A stretch of 64,000 nucleotides of DNA from Bacillus kexueae (GTDB lineage Bacteria; Bacillota; Bacilli; Bacillales; Aeribacillaceae): contig NZ_JALAZE010000011.1 in assembly GCF_022809095.1 (NCBI RefSeq), positions 26,757-90,756 of the forward strand, in the 5' to 3' direction. Of this stretch, positions 1 to 9,504 are shown piece by piece (the first letter of the stretch is position 1; each line of letters starts with the position of its first letter). The translations under genes and the position numbers were made by a program. Under the pieces are notes generated by a model. It saw nothing but the letters and a program-made list of their open reading frames with translations, did not search any database and was not told where the DNA came from.

Positions 1-143
1 GGACCAATGAAAGCAAGCACATCTTCGCGCGTGTATTGACCTGGAAAATAGTGCTCTAATGTATGCATAAACGATTCAATGATTAAATCATTTGTGTTAA
101 TGAGTGTTCCATCTAAATCAAATAAAAGCGTATTAATTTTCAT
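1..143 (-). CDS. ppaX: Pyrophosphatase PpaX, N-terminal part (cut by window edge)
   Basis: The first 47 codons of a HAD-superfamily phosphatase, read from the ATG at 143 down to the window edge. The catalytic loop DLDGTL falls at residues 9-14, so Asp9 would be the nucleophile and Asp11 the acid/base. AAAGGAG lies six bases before the start. In B. subtilis, PpaX hydrolyses the pyrophosphate made when HprK/P dephosphorylates P-Ser-HPr, and it sits in the hprK-lgt-yvoD-ppaX operon; the order here is the same. The start overlaps the end of the upstream yvoD gene by 11 bases, suggesting translational coupling. The cap domain and C-terminus lie outside the window. Confidence 0.9.
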   Translation of the reverse strand, partial: MKINTLLFDLDGTLINTNDLIIESFMHTLEHYFPGQYTREDVLAFIG

Positions 144-1080
144 AAGCTGCTCCTTTCCTCGTTGAAACCTTAGCATCTTCTTTCCACATAAAGCTTATCA
201 AAACCGTTAAAAATATCGCTGTGAACAGCCGAATTAGAAGAAGAGGGATAACCGGAATTCCTAACGGTACAAAGATTAGCGTATCTTCGACAACAGCATG
301 ACAAGCTACCAGAAAGATAAAAGCGAGTGTTAAATCTCGTTTACTCACTCCATCTTCTTTTACCGCTTGAATCATGACACCTGCTCCATATGCAAGGCCT
401 ATTGTTAATCCAGCCACGAGTGTCATGGAAGTATTCTCCTTCATTCCAAGTAATCTCGTAACGGGCGCCATCCATTTCGAGAATACTTGAAGCCATCCAC
501 GATCCTTCATAATCTGGATGACAATCATCAAAGGAATGACAATAAGGGCAAGTTGTAACACTCCTAAAGATGCTTTTTCGATACCGTCGAACACAATTGG
601 CCAAAAGCCAGATATCGATTCATCTGTCGATGCGATGAAACCATACTTTGCAACCTCGCTTCCTCCTTGCCAAAGGAAGTTAATGATAATGGCAGAGAAA
701 GTGGCCAACCCAACCCGGACAAGGAGAATGACCCACATTTTAATCCCTACTTTACTCGCGACGGTCGATTCAATGATTAAATTGTGCGAGAACGAAAGCA
801 TCACCGCTAAAATAAACACTTCTTTCACCGTTAACTCAAGAGAAAGAATCGCACCAATTCCGGCATACAAGTTTAAAAAGTTACCTAATACAAGCGGAAT
901 GGCAGCATCTCCCCTTAATCCAAAAACACCCATAGCTGGGGTTATGAACTCAATAATCCAGTCAAGGATCCATGTATGTTGCAAGATGGATACCAATAAT
1001 GTAATAGGGAAAATTACCTTCCCAAGCGTCCACGTTGTTTGAAGGCCAACTCGAAGTCCTTGCTTCAAGCTCTCTCTCAT
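133..1080 (-). CDS. yvoD: Nucleoside recognition (Gate) domain membrane protein YvoD
   Basis: Integral membrane protein of 315 residues with about eight hydrophobic segments and two Gate-type halves, like the spore-maturation and nucleoside-transporter proteins; the substrate is unknown. I chose the ATG at 1080 (MRESLKQG) over the upstream one at 1107, because AAGGAG lies at proper spacing before 1080. It follows lgt by 36 bases and overlaps the ppaX start, the conserved Bacillus operon arrangement. The name rests on synteny and membrane topology rather than a catalytic motif. Confidence 0.8.
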   Translation of the reverse strand: MRESLKQGLRVGLQTTWTLGKVIFPITLLVSILQHTWILDWIIEFITPAMGVFGLRGDAAIPLVLGNFLNLYAGIGAILSLELTVKEVFILAVMLSFSHNLIIESTVASKVGIKMWVILLVRVGLATFSAIIINFLWQGGSEVAKYGFIASTDESISGFWPIVFDGIEKASLGVLQLALIVIPLMIVIQIMKDRGWLQVFSKWMAPVTRLLGMKENTSMTLVAGLTIGLAYGAGVMIQAVKEDGVSKRDLTLAFIFLVACHAVVEDTLIFVPLGIPVIPLLLIRLFTAIFLTVLISFMWKEDAKVSTRKGAAYEN

Positions 1081-1116
1081 ATTCACCCTCTCCTTCCACG
1101 AAAACACCTTCCGCTT

Positions 1117-1929
1117 TTAGGCATCAAGGTATCGTTCGTTCGCCATTCCCATTTTTCGACGGATAAAAATAACAGCTACTGCGGCCACTACAAGAACAAT
1201 TGAAATCACTTGTGCCACCCGCAAATATTCCGTCAGCATGAGGCTATCCGTTCGCAATCCTTCTATGAAGAAGCGTCCTACCGAATACCATATAACGTAT
1301 GATAAAAACAATTCACCTTGACGTAAATTAACGCGGCGAAGAAATAGAAGTAACGCAAATCCGGCAAAGTTCCAAAGAGACTCATATAAAAACGTCGGAT
1401 GATAGTACTGTCCGTTAATATACATTTGGTTCACAATGAATTCTGGCAAGAACAGACCTTCAAGAAATTCTCTTGTCACCGGACCACCATGAGCTTCTTG
1501 GTTCATAAAGTTTCCCCATCGTCCAATCGCTTGCCCTAAAATAATACTTGGGGCAGCTATATCAGCGAGCTTCCAAAACGACAACCCTTTTATTTTGGCA
1601 AACACATATCCCGTAATAACAGCAGCAATCAATCCTCCGTGAATCGCCAACCCACCTTGCCAAATTTTTGGGATATCCGCTAGATTTTGTGAATAGTAAT
1701 CCCATTGAAAAATAACATAATACGTCCGTGCACCAACGATTGCTAATGGTAAAGCAATTAATACGAGGTCGACAAAAGTGTCTTTATGAAGCCCCCGCCT
1801 TTCGCTTTCTTTAGTAGCTAGCCATAGACCGAGTAGCGCCCCAAAGCCGATAATTAACCCATACCAATAAACTTGAATCGGGCCTAAATCAAAAGCGACT
1901 CGGCTTAACGGTTGAATAGTCGATTCCAT
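1117..1929 (-). CDS. lgt: Prolipoprotein diacylglyceryl transferase Lgt
   Basis: Transfers diacylglycerol from phosphatidylglycerol to the lipobox cysteine of prolipoproteins, the first step of lipoprotein maturation in the membrane. The 270-residue length is normal for the family. The HGGL motif lies at residues 97-100, and the signature [10 protein letters not shown] at 136-145 holds the family's conserved Arg, Asn and Glu. About seven membrane segments are visible. AGAGGAG precedes the ATG. It starts 22 bases after hprK and is followed by yvoD. Its substrates in this window include the lipoproteins at 30, 31, 35, 42, 43 and 48 kb. Confidence 0.97.
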   Translation of the reverse strand: MESTIQPLSRVAFDLGPIQVYWYGLIIGFGALLGLWLATKESERRGLHKDTFVDLVLIALPLAIVGARTYYVIFQWDYYSQNLADIPKIWQGGLAIHGGLIAAVITGYVFAKIKGLSFWKLADIAAPSIILGQAIGRWGNFMNQEAHGGPVTREFLEGLFLPEFIVNQMYINGQYYHPTFLYESLWNFAGFALLLFLRRVNLRQGELFLSYVIWYSVGRFFIEGLRTDSLMLTEYLRVAQVISIVLVVAAVAVIFIRRKMGMANERYLDA

Positions 1930-1951
1930 GTTCTAATACTCCTCTCTCGGA

Positions 1952-2887
1952 TTATTGAAAGTCCTCATTATCTTCTTCAATGACATGGGCGAGTTTGTTC
2001 GTGAATTGTTCAGCGGCATTATAGCCCATTTGTTTTAAGCGGAAGTTCATAGCTGCCACTTCAATAATGACGGCTAAGTTACGACCTGGTCGGACAGGTA
2101 CCGTTAAACGCGTAATTTCCGTATCAAGAATTTTCATTTTTTCTTCCTCTAGTCCGAGTCGATCATATTGCTTTTTTTGATCCCATAATTCTAAATTGAT
2201 GACGAGTGTGATGCGTTTATAGTTTCGTACCGCCCCCGCTCCAAAAAGCGTCATAACATCGATAATCCCTAATCCACGTATTTCTAATAAGTGACGTATG
2301 AGTTCTGGGGCATTTCCAATCAATGTATCTTGGTCCTCTTGACGAATTTCCACGCAATCATCTGCGACAAGACGATGTCCTCTCTTTACAAGTTCGAGCG
2401 CTGTTTCACTTTTCCCCACGCCACTTTTTCCTGTAATTAACACACCTACGCCATAAATATCGACTAATACGCCATGTACAGCAGTCGTTGGTGCTAATTT
2501 ACTTTCAAGAAAGTTCGTTAAGCGACTTGCAAGACGTGTCGTTTTCATCGGTGATCGTAATAACGGAACTTTTGTTTCTTCTGAAGCATCAATCAACTCT
2601 TGTGGAACGTCCATATTACGCGAGATGATAATGGCTGGCGTTGCTTCCGTACATAACTCTGCCATCCGATCACGTTTTTCTTGTTCGGATAACCGCTCAA
2701 AAAACGAAAGCTCCGTCATCCCTAAAATCTGTACACGCTCCTTCGGATAATAAGTAAAGAAGCCTGCCATTTCTAAACCCGGTCGTGATAAATCACTCGT
2801 TGTAATCGGACGACTGATTCCTTCTTCTCCACTAATCACTTCTAATTGAAATTTATCAATAATATCTTTCGTACGTACTTTTAACAC
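1952..2887 (-). CDS. hprK: HPr kinase/phosphorylase
   Basis: Bifunctional enzyme that phosphorylates Ser46 of HPr and also removes that phosphate, controlling catabolite repression. The Walker A loop GKSGVGKS lies near residue 153 and is followed by the HPrK signature region ([10 protein letters not shown]). I take the start as GTG at 2887, preceded at eight bases by AGGAGG, giving 311 residues. This begins LKVRTKD, as in B. subtilis HprK (MAKVRTKD); an upstream ATG at 2905 would place the Shine-Dalgarno inside the gene. First gene of the hprK-lgt-yvoD-ppaX operon. Confidence 0.97.
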   Translation of the reverse strand: MLKVRTKDIIDKFQLEVISGEEGISRPITTSDLSRPGLEMAGFFTYYPKERVQILGMTELSFFERLSEQEKRDRMAELCTEATPAIIISRNMDVPQELIDASEETKVPLLRSPMKTTRLASRLTNFLESKLAPTTAVHGVLVDIYGVGVLITGKSGVGKSETALELVKRGHRLVADDCVEIRQEDQDTLIGNAPELIRHLLEIRGLGIIDVMTLFGAGAVRNYKRITLVINLELWDQKKQYDRLGLEEEKMKILDTEITRLTVPVRPGRNLAVIIEVAAMNFRLKQMGYNAAEQFTNKLAHVIEEDNEDFQ

Positions 2888-3204
2888 GTAAAATCCCTCC
2901 TTCAAACGAAGCTATCACCTTATGTATCGGTCCAAGCATCCTTCCTTATTGTAGCACTTTTCCAACTAGACCAAAACTTAAATGAATGAATGCTCTTGAT
3001 TCATTCAACTAGAAAGGATCTATGCTAAAAGGTTGTTTGTTCAGAGTCATTTTAAAGCGACTTGACTCCGGGATGTAGAAGACCCCGTTGTAACACGCCG
3101 AGAAATCGACTTCCTCCGTGCGGAATGCAATAGGTATATTTTAAACAATGGTTATAGCCAACAAAAAAGAGAGTTCGCCTATATCAGATGCGAACGCTCC
3201 TTTT
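2888..3204. other. Intergenic region upstream of hprK
   Basis: No gene is supported. The right part would carry the hprK promoter. Around 3055-3125 is a GC-richer stretch unlike the AT-rich flanks, possibly an eroded intergenic repeat; I could not align it firmly to the other repeats. The left-hand hairpin at 3170-3200 is listed separately. Confidence 0.5.
3163..3200 (-). terminator. Terminator of the metallophosphoesterase gene
   Basis: On the minus strand GAGCGTTCGC and GCGAACTCTC form an imperfect ten-base stem around a nine-base loop, followed by six T. It starts a few bases after the stop codon at 3205. Confidence 0.75.
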
Positions 3205-4179
3205 TCACTTTGATAAATCAATCCAAAACTCATCCTTGCCAGGATATTTAAAGGGAGAGTAATAATAATATTGATCAAGATAAGGAGAATACGTACGTAC
3301 ATAGATTAGATCACTTTCAGGATAATAATGGAGTAACCGTAAAAAACCTTGTCCCCCTTCAGGTGCTCCTTGATAATCAGCTAGTATTTCATAGACCGAT
3401 CGGTCCGGTGAACCATCTTTGTCATCGTCTATTTCCGTTACAATATGTTCGCTATCATCATAATGGCCACTTAAAACGACCCTTACATTTTCATTCTTCT
3501 TGACTACTTCGTTAAAAATACGCTTTCCTTCAAAAGTGCGTCGCTTACTTTTATGTAAATATTTGTGGAAAGCGAGAACTGCCACTTTATCTTGATGCTC
3601 TGCTAACACATGATTCATCCATTCAATTTCTTTTTCTGCAATATCCCATCCCATATATAAAAAGATAAACGGCTGATTTCCAATCTCCATTACATCATAA
3701 TGACCGCGGTTATTTTGATACGATGCTTGATAATAAGGTTGATGTATAAATCGCCTCTCACCAAAGTAAAAAGCGAATTTTTCGTAGGACTTCCCTTTCA
3801 CTAAATCGTGATTACCAGCTAACACGCCATAAGGAATTTGTTGCTTTTCCAATTGCTTGAACATATGACTCGCACGCAACCATTGAATTTTTTTAGAGGC
3901 ATTATTAACTATATCCCCCGTATGAATAACATACCGAATATTCCACACTTTCCGATTTTGTATAATCCAATTAATTTGATGTTGAAAAATATGGGGATAC
4001 CGTTCGGCATAATATTGCGTATCAGAAAGCCAAACGATCGTTTCGAAATTAGAGTGACTCGCTTCCGTTGAAACCGCACTCACTTCGACCGCTTCCCACT
4101 GATACTCACTAACATTTAGCGAAAATGATAACAATAGGATCATTACTACATTCACAGTTACTCGCAACGAGTAATTCAT
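3205..4179 (-). CDS. Secreted calcineurin-like metallophosphoesterase
   Basis: A 324-residue protein with an N-terminal signal peptide or anchor (residues about 5-22) and a calcineurin-like phosphoesterase fold. Visible metal-site motifs in order: SDTQ, HTGDIV, GNHD, AFHK and SGHYDD. The first motif is D-x-Q rather than the usual D-x-H, a variation seen in some secreted members. The ATG at 4179 (MNYSLRV) has AGGTGA five bases before it. It is probably exported to the wall side and hydrolyses phosphoesters; the substrate cannot be told. It stands alone, between the hprK and yvl operons. Confidence 0.8.
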   Translation of the reverse strand: MNYSLRVTVNVVMILLLSFSLNVSEYQWEAVEVSAVSTEASHSNFETIVWLSDTQYYAERYPHIFQHQINWIIQNRKVWNIRYVIHTGDIVNNASKKIQWLRASHMFKQLEKQQIPYGVLAGNHDLVKGKSYEKFAFYFGERRFIHQPYYQASYQNNRGHYDVMEIGNQPFIFLYMGWDIAEKEIEWMNHVLAEHQDKVAVLAFHKYLHKSKRRTFEGKRIFNEVVKKNENVRVVLSGHYDDSEHIVTEIDDDKDGSPDRSVYEILADYQGAPEGGQGFLRLLHYYPESDLIYVRTYSPYLDQYYYYSPFKYPGKDEFWIDLSK

Positions 4180-4256
4180 GGACATCACCTAACGTTATCA
4201 TTTCCCATATATACCCATAATATGTTTGATTCTTTCGTAAGAGTTGTCTGTTCATC

Positions 4257-4288
4257 AAAAAAAGATTCCTGTCATTTAGGAACCTTTT
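4257..4288 (-). terminator. Terminator after the yvl operon
   Basis: Minus strand AAGGTTCCT, seven-base loop, AGGAATCTT (one mismatch), then seven T. It lies about 170 bases beyond the stop of the last yvl gene and before the phosphoesterase gene. A second possible signal, TCCGGA repeated around a long loop with T-runs, lies at 4386-4448. Confidence 0.6.
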
Positions 4289-4459
4289 ATGGAACAGAAA
4301 TATAGGGATTTCATTAAAGCGTAAGGCTCATTTGCAAACTAGCAAAGCTCTCCACAGAACGCCGTATGAAGGACGAGGAGGCGCAAAAAATCCGGAAAGG
4401 TATTTATCACTCAAAAAGACCAGTTCTCAACGTAATCCGGAATTTTTTTCAATATAAAT

Positions 4460-4828
4460 TTACCTTTTTTTCTCACGCAAAGGTTCAATGATCACTTTAT
4501 CAATCATGATATTTAAAAGCGAGATAAAAATTGAAGCTAGAATAGCCGTTCCGAAACCATCAATTTGGAACGCATCCCCCATAATGCCTTCCGCAATCAT
4601 TAACGTAATGGCATTCACGACGAAAAGAAATAATCCGAAAGTCAGCACTGTTACAGGAAGCGTTAAAATGATTAAAAACGGCTTTACAAACACGTTTAAT
4701 ATCGACAAAAGTAAACTTGCTACAATGGCTGCTCCCACTCCACTTAAATAAAAGGAATCGAAGTAGCCTGCGACAACGATTAACACGATTGCATTAATGA
4801 CGACATTGATTATCCACCTAGTCATCAT
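4460..4828 (-). CDS. yvlD: Phage-holin-family membrane protein YvlD
   Basis: Small membrane protein of 122 residues with four hydrophobic segments, of the PF04020 type (mycobacterial phage holin IV superfamily, YvlD). The biochemical role is unknown. It is the last gene of the yvlABCD operon and overlaps the end of yvlC by 11 bases. In B. subtilis the operon belongs to the SigW envelope-stress regulon, which agrees with the promoter seen before yvlA. Confidence 0.85.
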   Translation of the reverse strand: MMTRWIINVVINAIVLIVVAGYFDSFYLSGVGAAIVASLLLSILNVFVKPFLIILTLPVTVLTFGLFLFVVNAITLMIAEGIMGDAFQIDGFGTAILASIFISLLNIMIDKVIIEPLREKKR

Positions 4829-5027
4829 CCCACACTCCGCTTTTTTCTTCAGGGATTAACAAGTACGCAGCACCATATATGAGAGCCATTGGAAAAATAG
4901 ATGTGACCACAAGTAAAATAATAAACACGAGACGGACAACAGAAGGATCCACCCCAAAGTATTGAGCAATTCCACCTAAAACTCCACCCAATCGTTTATT
5001 TGATTGAGAGCGATATAAACGTCGCAT
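4818..5027 (-). CDS. yvlC: PspC-domain protein YvlC
   Basis: A 69-residue protein made almost entirely of a PspC domain: a basic N-terminus (MRRLYRSQ), the family signature GVLGGIAQYFGVDPSVVRL, then one or two hydrophobic segments ending in LLIPEE. PspC proteins sit in the membrane and take part in phage-shock or envelope-stress responses. It lies 14 bases after yvlB and overlaps yvlD. Confidence 0.92.
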   Translation of the reverse strand: MRRLYRSQSNKRLGGVLGGIAQYFGVDPSVVRLVFIILLVVTSIFPMALIYGAAYLLIPEEKSGVWDDD

Positions 5028-5041
5028 ATCTTTTTCTCCTT

Positions 5042-6130
5042 TTACGATAATATAATCAATCCGGTTTTCGCTTCAGCAAATAAAGTGAGTTTCTTTTCTT
5101 CTTCACCTTTCACATTAAACCGCATCTCTTTTTGTAGAACATCATTTCGTTGGCTTGTAACGACGACAGCTTCTTCATCATAAGAGAACGAACCGAGATG
5201 AGATTTAAATTCTCCTATTATATCCATAGTATTTGGCACTTTCAACTCAATATTCCCAGTTGTTGTTTTGGCGTATAATGTTTGGCATACAGAGGTTGGT
5301 ATGGAAACTAGCAGGTTTCCATTAAAGCTTTGAAGGTCTAATTTTTCTGCTTCTCCATTAATGTCAATCATGCCATTAACTGTTTCAAGCTCTACATGAT
5401 CATAGGAAAACCCCGTCCACTTTATCTGTCCATTAGCCGTTTCTAACTCGGCATTTTTTCCTTCAAACCCTTTTAACGAAATCATTCCATTTGCCGTTTT
5501 CACTTTTACGTTCTCTACTTTTAACCCTTCCCCTCTAATAGGACCATTAAACAGTTTCACTTTTAATGAATTATATAGTTTATTTGGAACATATAGAGTG
5601 GCATTGACTTTCAACACCTTTTTGTCGACAAAAAATATAAACCGCTTCCCTTCCATTTCACATTGAGCGTTTTGTAAAAAGTAATCTCTCGCTTCTTGTT
5701 CATCCTCAACCTTATACGCTTTCACATCACATTCAACACGAATATCTGATTCGTCCCATGGCTCAATATTGACGTTTCCGTTAACGATATGGACAGAAAG
5801 TTCATCGACCTCCAGCTGTTGAAGTTGAAAGATATGTGTAAAATGGACAGAAGGGCCAATTGGAATATCAATGTCCATTTCCCTTACCTTTTGGACAGCG
5901 GTATCAACTAGATCCAATAATTTAGAAGTGAGGATTGAAACTTTCGACTGCTTTTTTCCTCCACCTTCCTTCTTTTCCTCAGATAATACTTCAACCGATA
6001 AAGCGTTGATTTTCTCTTCCTGACGCTCTCGATATTCCTTTTCTAATTGTTCAATCAAATTCACCGCTTCATCAGCGCTTAACATACCTTGTTCAACCAT
6101 CTTTAAAATCTTTTTCCGTTCTTCTTTCAT
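5042..6130 (-). CDS. yvlB: DUF4097 adhesin-like protein YvlB
   Basis: A 362-residue protein. Residues 1-30 resemble the short SHOCT-like helical module (MVEQGMLSADEAVNLIEQL). The rest is a repetitive beta-strand domain of the DUF4097 type, with strand-turn units such as VKTANGMISLKG, LETANGQIKW and LETVNGMIDI at regular spacing, suggesting a beta-solenoid. No signal peptide is visible, so it is probably cytoplasmic or membrane-associated through its PspC partner. Member of the SigW-type yvl operon. Confidence 0.85.
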   Translation of the reverse strand: MKEERKKILKMVEQGMLSADEAVNLIEQLEKEYRERQEEKINALSVEVLSEEKKEGGGKKQSKVSILTSKLLDLVDTAVQKVREMDIDIPIGPSVHFTHIFQLQQLEVDELSVHIVNGNVNIEPWDESDIRVECDVKAYKVEDEQEARDYFLQNAQCEMEGKRFIFFVDKKVLKVNATLYVPNKLYNSLKVKLFNGPIRGEGLKVENVKVKTANGMISLKGFEGKNAELETANGQIKWTGFSYDHVELETVNGMIDINGEAEKLDLQSFNGNLLVSIPTSVCQTLYAKTTTGNIELKVPNTMDIIGEFKSHLGSFSYDEEAVVVTSQRNDVLQKEMRFNVKGEEEKKLTLFAEAKTGLIILS

Positions 6131-6143
6131 TTAAACCCCTCCA

Positions 6144-6458
6144 TTATTCAGAATGAATCAATACTTTAATTCCTTGAATGACGTTCCAGACGAGAATGAT
6201 AAAATCAACCAATCCGACAAGTAGAAACAATACGATGATTCCAATGCTTAGAGCCGAATTTACAAAGACGGATACTCCAAACATAATGACTAAAATGACG
6301 GCCGATAGTGCAGGAATAATATGAGATATGAAGGCTCTTTTCGCATGATATTTCACATCATGGTCTGTAGCTACAAAATATACGACGATTGGGAATAAAA
6401 ACGGAGCAAAAAATAAACTGAAATAAGATAGCGCGTTAAGTATTTTTTTCATTTCCAC
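6144..6458 (-). CDS. yvlA: DUF4870-type membrane protein YvlA
   Basis: A 104-residue protein with three hydrophobic segments and the DUF4870-like feature of a polar turn with HAKRA between segments 1 and 2. The start could be GTG at 6458 or ATG at 6452; GAGGAG lies upstream at a longish distance that favours the GTG. First gene of yvlABCD, 13 bases before yvlB, directly behind the SigW-type promoter at 6485-6510. Function unknown. Confidence 0.75.
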   Translation of the reverse strand: MEMKKILNALSYFSLFFAPFLFPIVVYFVATDHDVKYHAKRAFISHIIPALSAVILVIMFGVSVFVNSALSIGIIVLFLLVGLVDFIILVWNVIQGIKVLIHSE

Positions 6459-6484
6459 TACTAATCATCTCCTCTGTCTATACT

Positions 6485-6510
6485 TACGAATAGAAAACAA
6501 AAAGGTTTCG
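6485..6510 (-). promoter_or_regulatory. SigW-type ECF promoter of yvlABCD
   Basis: Minus strand CGAAAC (6505-6510), a 16-base spacer, and CGTA (6485-6488). This matches the SigW consensus TGAAAC-N16-CGTA at all but the first base. The B. subtilis yvlABCD operon is a known SigW target. Confidence 0.82.
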
Positions 6511-6555
6511 CTGTTTTTCAGCTCATTAGCTCCATTCTTTTGTATTCATTTAGCC

Positions 6556-6600
6556 TAAAAAAGACCCCAAGAATGATGATTTCACAGCATTCTTGGAGTC
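6556..6600 (-). terminator. Terminator of the uvrBA operon
   Basis: Thirteen-base stem (GACTCCAAGAATG/CATTCTTGGGGTC, minus strand, one G-T pair) followed by six T, 20 bases beyond the uvrA stop codon. Confidence 0.9.
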
Positions 6601-6620
6601 TTTTTATTACATATATGGAT

Positions 6621-9497
6621 TTAACTTTTTAAAACGGCTTCTGTTTCATTAATGAGCTGCTGCATTCTTTCTCGATCTCGCTCTAAGATCGGTTTTAAAT
6701 ATTTTCCTGTGTATGACTCACTAACTTCACACACTTGTTCAGGAGTGCCAGTAGCCACGATGGTTCCACCACCATCTCCCCCTTCTGGCCCAAGGTCAAT
6801 AATGTGATCGGCCGCTTTAATTACATCTAAGTTATGCTCAATGACTAAAACAGTATCTCCATTTTCCACAAGCCTTTGCAATACTTTCAATAGGCGAGCA
6901 ATGTCGTCAACATGAAGTCCTGTAGTCGGTTCATCGAGAATGTATAAGGAACGCCCAGTTGAGCGACGATGAAGCTCTGATGCTAATTTCACACGCTGCG
7001 CTTCTCCGCCCGATAAAGTCGTTGCCGGTTGACCTAGTTTAATATAACCTAGACCGACATCATAAATCGTTTGAAGCTTTCGTTTAATTTTCGGGATGTT
7101 TTCAAAAAACGTTAACGCATCTTCAACCGTCATCTCTAACACATCTGCAATGTTTTTCCCTTTATACGTCACTTCAAGTGTCTCGCGGTTATACCGTTTC
7201 CCATGACAAACTTCACAAGGAACATAGACATCCGGTAAAAAGTGCATCTCAATTTTAATGATGCCATCACCACGGCAAGCTTCACAGCGTCCACCTTTTA
7301 CATTGAAGCTAAAGCGACCTTTTTTATATCCGCGAACTTTCGCTTCATTCGTGGTCGCAAATACGTCTCGAATATCGTCGAAAACACCAGTATACGTTGC
7401 AGGATTGGAACGAGGTGTACGTCCAATTGGAGATTGATCAATATCAATAACTTTGTCTAGATGGTCAATTCCTTTAATTTCACGGTGTTCACCCGGTTTT
7501 GTTTTTGCTTTATGAAGTTTTTGTGCAAGTGATTTGTGCAAGATTTCATTTACGAGCGTACTTTTTCCAGATCCCGATACACCTGTAACTGAGATAAAGG
7601 TTCCTAGCGGAATTTTCACCGATACATTTTTTAGATTGTTTTCTTTCGCTCCTTTTATCTCAATAAATCGACCATCTGGCTTGCGGCGTTCAATAGGTAA
7701 TGGAATGAATTTCTTACCGGATAAATACTGACCCGTTAAGGAGTTCGGATCTTTCATTACTTCTTCCGGTGTACCAGCAGAAACAACTTGTCCACCATGA
7801 ATTCCTGCACCCGGTCCAATATCTAATAGGTAGTCTGCTGCGAGCATCGTGTCTTCATCATGTTCAACTACAATTAAGGTATTGCCGATATCCCGCATGT
7901 TTTGCAATGTTTGGATTAATCGATCATTGTCCCGCTGATGTAAACCAATGGATGGTTCGTCTAAAATATACAGGACACCTGTTAAGCGGGAGCCAATTTG
8001 CGTAGCAAGGCGAATTCGTTGCGCCTCTCCACCTGAGAGCGTTCCAGCTGATCGGCTTAAATTTAAATAATCCAGCCCAACATTTACGAGGAAGCTTAAG
8101 CGCTCTTTTATTTCTTTTAAAATTAAATGAGCAATTTTCATCTCTTTTTCAGTTAGTGAAAGACCTTCAAAGAAGTCAAACGCATCATGAATCGATAAAG
8201 CGGTCACTTCGCCAATGTGACGCTCATCAACTAAGACAGCTAAGCTTTCTTTCTTCAAACGATGCCCTTTACATGTTGGACAGGCTTGTTGCGCCATGTA
8301 TTTCTCCATTTGCTCACGAATATAATCCGATGTTGTTTCGCGGTAGCGGCGCTCTACATTTCGAACGACCCCTTCAAATTCGATTTCATTTTCCCGTACA
8401 TGTCCCATATCGTTTTCATATCGAAAATAAATCTTCTCCCCACCGCTTCCAAATAGCACTTTATCTAATAAATGCTTTGGTAGGTCTTCAACCGGTACAT
8501 CCATGTCAATGCCATAATGGTTACATACCGACTCCAAAAGTTGCGGGTAATATTGTGAGCTAGACGGCTCCCACGGTGCTAACGCATGTTGACGTAACGT
8601 TAGTCCTTTGTTAGGAATCACTAAGTCCAAGTCCACTTCGAGCTTCGTCCCTAGTCCATCACAATCAGGACAGGCACCGTATGGACTGTTAAACGAAAAC
8701 ATGCGTGGTTCTAACTCACCAATTGAGAATCCACATATTGGACAGGCATGATGTTCACTAAAAAGCAATTCTTCCTCTCCAATAACATCAATGATGACAC
8801 GTCCTTCACCTAATTGAAGAGCGGTTTCTAAAGAGTCTGCGAGTCTCGTTTCAATGCCATCTTTCACGACAATACGGTCGACAACCACTTCAATAGAATG
8901 CTTTTTATTTTTCTCAAGCTCAATATCCTCAGATAGCTCCTGCATTTCTCCGTCTACGCGAACTCGAACATACCCTTGTTTCTTAATTTCTTCAAATGTT
9001 TTGACATGTGTACCTTTTCTTCCGGACACAACAGGGGATAAGATTTGGATTTTCGTACGCTCTGGATATTCCATAATGCGATCAACCATCTGCTCAATCG
9101 TTTGAGAGGTGATCTCGATTCCGTGGTTGGGACAAGTCGGCCGCCCAACACGTGCATATAAAAGACGTAAATAGTCGTAAATTTCTGTTACCGTTCCAAC
9201 TGTTGAACGCGGATTTCGACTCGTAGTTTTTTGGTCAATTGAAATTGCGGGTGACAACCCTTCAATGGCATCTACGTCTGGTTTATCCATTTGCCCTAAA
9301 AACTGACGAGCATATGCAGACAAGGATTCGACGTAACGTCTTTGCCCCTCAGCATAGATTGTGTCGAATGCTAATGAGGACTTTCCTGACCCAGACAACC
9401 CTGTTAAGACGACCAATTTGTCGCGAGGGATTGTCACATCAACATTTTTCAAATTATGCGCTCGTGCCCCTTTTACAACAATGTTTTCCATTGCCAT
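6621..9497 (-). CDS. uvrA: UvrABC excinuclease subunit A
   Basis: Damage-recognition ATPase of nucleotide excision repair, 958 residues (normal length). Two ABC modules are visible: Walker [10 protein letters not shown] near residue 33 and GVSGSGKST near 640, each with an LSGGEAQR signature. There are two zinc modules, CPIC...CPDC near 253-280 and CEAC...CEVC near 735-765. GGAAGGATG precedes the ATG, which lies seven bases after the uvrB stop, so the two genes are cotranscribed under the LexA box upstream of uvrB. Long antisense open frames in this gene are not credible genes. Confidence 0.99.
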   Translation of the reverse strand: MAMENIVVKGARAHNLKNVDVTIPRDKLVVLTGLSGSGKSSLAFDTIYAEGQRRYVESLSAYARQFLGQMDKPDVDAIEGLSPAISIDQKTTSRNPRSTVGTVTEIYDYLRLLYARVGRPTCPNHGIEITSQTIEQMVDRIMEYPERTKIQILSPVVSGRKGTHVKTFEEIKKQGYVRVRVDGEMQELSEDIELEKNKKHSIEVVVDRIVVKDGIETRLADSLETALQLGEGRVIIDVIGEEELLFSEHHACPICGFSIGELEPRMFSFNSPYGACPDCDGLGTKLEVDLDLVIPNKGLTLRQHALAPWEPSSSQYYPQLLESVCNHYGIDMDVPVEDLPKHLLDKVLFGSGGEKIYFRYENDMGHVRENEIEFEGVVRNVERRYRETTSDYIREQMEKYMAQQACPTCKGHRLKKESLAVLVDERHIGEVTALSIHDAFDFFEGLSLTEKEMKIAHLILKEIKERLSFLVNVGLDYLNLSRSAGTLSGGEAQRIRLATQIGSRLTGVLYILDEPSIGLHQRDNDRLIQTLQNMRDIGNTLIVVEHDEDTMLAADYLLDIGPGAGIHGGQVVSAGTPEEVMKDPNSLTGQYLSGKKFIPLPIERRKPDGRFIEIKGAKENNLKNVSVKIPLGTFISVTGVSGSGKSTLVNEILHKSLAQKLHKAKTKPGEHREIKGIDHLDKVIDIDQSPIGRTPRSNPATYTGVFDDIRDVFATTNEAKVRGYKKGRFSFNVKGGRCEACRGDGIIKIEMHFLPDVYVPCEVCHGKRYNRETLEVTYKGKNIADVLEMTVEDALTFFENIPKIKRKLQTIYDVGLGYIKLGQPATTLSGGEAQRVKLASELHRRSTGRSLYILDEPTTGLHVDDIARLLKVLQRLVENGDTVLVIEHNLDVIKAADHIIDLGPEGGDGGGTIVATGTPEQVCEVSESYTGKYLKPILERDRERMQQLINETEAVLKS

Positions 9498-9504
9498 GTT
9501 TCAA

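Noticed and set aside
4386..4448. Riboswitch-like region between the phosphoesterase and yvlD
   Set aside because: Only a single TCCGGA pair with a long loop is visible; it lies downstream of yvlD and is better seen as a weak terminator.
7242..9105. Several plus-strand open frames of 60-140 codons opposite uvrA
   Set aside because: They run antisense to a fully conserved gene, lack ribosome sites and have no recognisable domains; they reflect codon bias of uvrA.
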